A stretch of 64,000 bases of DNA from Meghimatium bilineatum (Eukaryota; Mollusca; Gastropoda; Stylommatophora; Philomycidae). Where the stretch lies: positions 17,773,513 to 17,837,512 of the forward strand of contig CM067315.1 in NCBI GenBank assembly GCA_034231615.1, written 5' to 3'. Positions 62,791-64,000 of this stretch are shown piece by piece. The position numbers and the translations under genes were made by a program. Under the pieces are notes generated by a model. It made no database searches, was not told the origin of the DNA, and saw only the letters and a list, made by a program, of their open reading frames with translations. Position 1 is the first letter of the stretch, and each line of letters opens with the position of its first letter.

Positions 62791-62984
62791 GATGACTCCT
62801 ATACAGAAATATGTTCAAACTGTGTGATTCATCTCTTGAACTGATATGGTTGAAATGCCTAGAGATCCAGTCATATTATTTAAGCTGAAAGTGGCTAGAG
62901 ACGATGACGACTCCAGGGTTAAAGAATTCACTGGGGAAATTCCCATATAAGATCTGCCTACAGTTCCCTCAGCCATCTAAAAGT
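62791..62984. other. Nothing recognised
   Basis: Short spacer. Confidence 0.3.
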
Positions 62985-63370
62985 TAGTTAGTTAGTCGTT
63001 GGATCATCGTCACTGCACTCCGGACAAGTCCATAAGTGCGCAGATTTTTCCTTGAGTGTAGCCGCCAACTGACGCTGACTGATGGTCTCTGTACGCAGTT
63101 GATTGACCATCATTTTTTCTTGCCCACGAAACCGCTCCTTTCTAGCTACACCACATTTCAAATCAAACTCCCTTAATCTAGTCATGGAACAAGAGTCATC
63201 GTTACTTATACACTCATTTGTTCGTACGTTTTCCCGTAGGGCATTCAAAATGTCTGCTCGATCCATCGCTCCACGAACAGCCGTAGTACGTGTGCGGCCA
63301 ACCTATCTGCTCTCTCATTACCCAGAACTCCCGCATGCCCCGACACAAAAATGAAAGTCACTTTACACAC
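62985..63370 (-). pseudogene. LINE A 3' end, minus strand
   Basis: It starts with a reversed (GTTA)n tail. Minus frame 62988-63266 has DRADILNALRENVRTNECIS, DSCSMTRLREFDLKCGVARK and a CPECSDDDPTTN end, parallel to 20238-20516. Near 63350-63280 remains of VSGHAGVLGNERADRLA are readable. This copy is more diverged than those at 19653 and 31131. Confidence 0.8.
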
Positions 63371-63374
63371 ACAG

Positions 63375-63845
63375 GAATTCAAAATTCAGGACATCTAAAA
63401 GTGTATAATCTCAGTGTATCAGTCAGTTGCTGATTACGCGTTCTTCTGATTTTTCTGAACAGGAAGCACTTTTTCCCCAACACCACTAGTACCTCATATT
63501 TCAAACATTCGTACATATATATATATATATATATACGTACATGTACATATATATATATGTACATTGTCTCGTTCGACCTCGTTCTCCTCTATTCGAAGGG
63601 CATCCATGACTATTCTAATAAATTCAATCCTGTCTTTTCTTCTTATCTCAGTATCATTCACCAAGATTTACCAGCCAACACATTGGTTATTTCGTTTCCC
63701 CTGACCCCAGTATGATTTGGACAGTAAATCCGTGTAATACTTTGCGCGTTGTTGAGAAGAGTGACCCACTCAGTTTTGATCATACACTTTTCTATCTTTC
63801 GCAGCACACTTTGAGAGTCTGATCGAATCACTGAGTCTGTTGGTG
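63375..63845 (-). pseudogene. LINE F fragment with (TA)n tract
   Basis: It matches 61935-62340: ATCTAAAAGTGTATAA, GCTGATTACGCGTT, ACATTGTCTCGTTCGACCTC, CATGACTRTTCTAAT. Minus frame 63658-63855 has DSVIRSDSQSVLRKIEKCMI and IYCPNHTGVRGNEITNVLAG (His present, Ala-Asp changed to Ile-Thr). A (TA)n tract lies at 63514-63558. Confidence 0.75.
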
Positions 63846-64000
63846 ACAATATCAAAGACTGGACAGGTCAATATCATACACACTCATATGTATATTGAAA
63901 ATGGATATGGTAACATGACTGTGTTTTGGCGTGTCCAATGTAGTAACCACTGCGATCTTGGCGAATATGGGCTTATGGGTGGTTGGATTTCTATCCTGAG
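63846..64000 (+). mobile_element. RTE-like LINE I 3' end, runs to window edge
   Basis: DNIKDWTGQ at 63846-63872 and TCCAATGTAGTAACCACTGC (63938-63957) match 53187-53330 and 1120-1160. Confidence 0.65.

Overview
The window looks like AT-rich nuclear DNA from an invertebrate animal. The mix of RTE-like, RNase-H-bearing and Penelope-like retroelements, Tc1 and hAT remnants and tRNA-derived SINEs would suit a mollusc or another lophotrochozoan, but that placement is inference. There are no bacterial operons. Apart from one host gene, nearly everything recognisable is transposable-element debris, most of it broken by stops and frameshifts.

Host gene: three small plus-strand exons (301-439, 14664-14723, 41361-41464) join in phase into 101 codons. 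They match the ciliary protein CFAP144 (FAM183A) from its start through most of its length. The last exon was not found. Its introns (14.2 kb and 26.6 kb) hold about two thirds of the window. RFX X-box-like and forkhead-like motifs lie just upstream of the ATG, as would suit a ciliary gene.

Element labels used here (local names only). A: RNase-H LINE with a (CTAA)n tail. B: RTE-like LINE. C: RTE-like LINE, minus strand in intron 1. D: LINE with APE, RT and RNase H and a (GAA)n tail. E: LINE with ORF1 zinc knuckles, APE, RT and RNase H. F: RNase-H LINE. G: RTE-like LINE with the best RT frame. I: RTE-like 3' ends with a (TGAT)n tail. M: LINE with a C-terminal finger-like motif.

Layout. 0-14.6 kb (intron 1): C fragments, a D fragment, a Penelope-like element with 1.27-kb inverted arms around a GIY-YIG reading frame (4595-7669), a hAT remnant, a C copy, an A copy and a G 3' end. 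14.7-17.7 kb: Tc1 C-terminal half and small repeats. 17.7-25.4 kb: one E element whose 5' part is inverted (twin priming), later hit by A and D. 25.4-41.3 kb: second E copy, Tc1 N-terminal half, F copies, B interrupted by A, M copies in both orientations. 41.5-64 kb: a LINE on the minus strand, an assembly gap (45004-45103), SINE copies, the 360-codon G reading frame, B and I remnants, D inserted into an RTE-like element (56377-59610), and F inserted into B with an internal 26-bp minisatellite.

The nesting order can be read from target-site duplications that I located by eye: 10 bp (D at 56377-59610), 11 bp (A at 31131-32200 and D at 23481-25002), 12 bp (E), 13 bp (A at 19653-20528, the Penelope-like element and a SINE) and an imperfect 14 bp (F). 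No undescribed defence or regulatory system is evident. The points most worth a second look are the scattered CFAP144 gene, the long-hairpin Penelope-like element in its intron, and the twin-primed E element.
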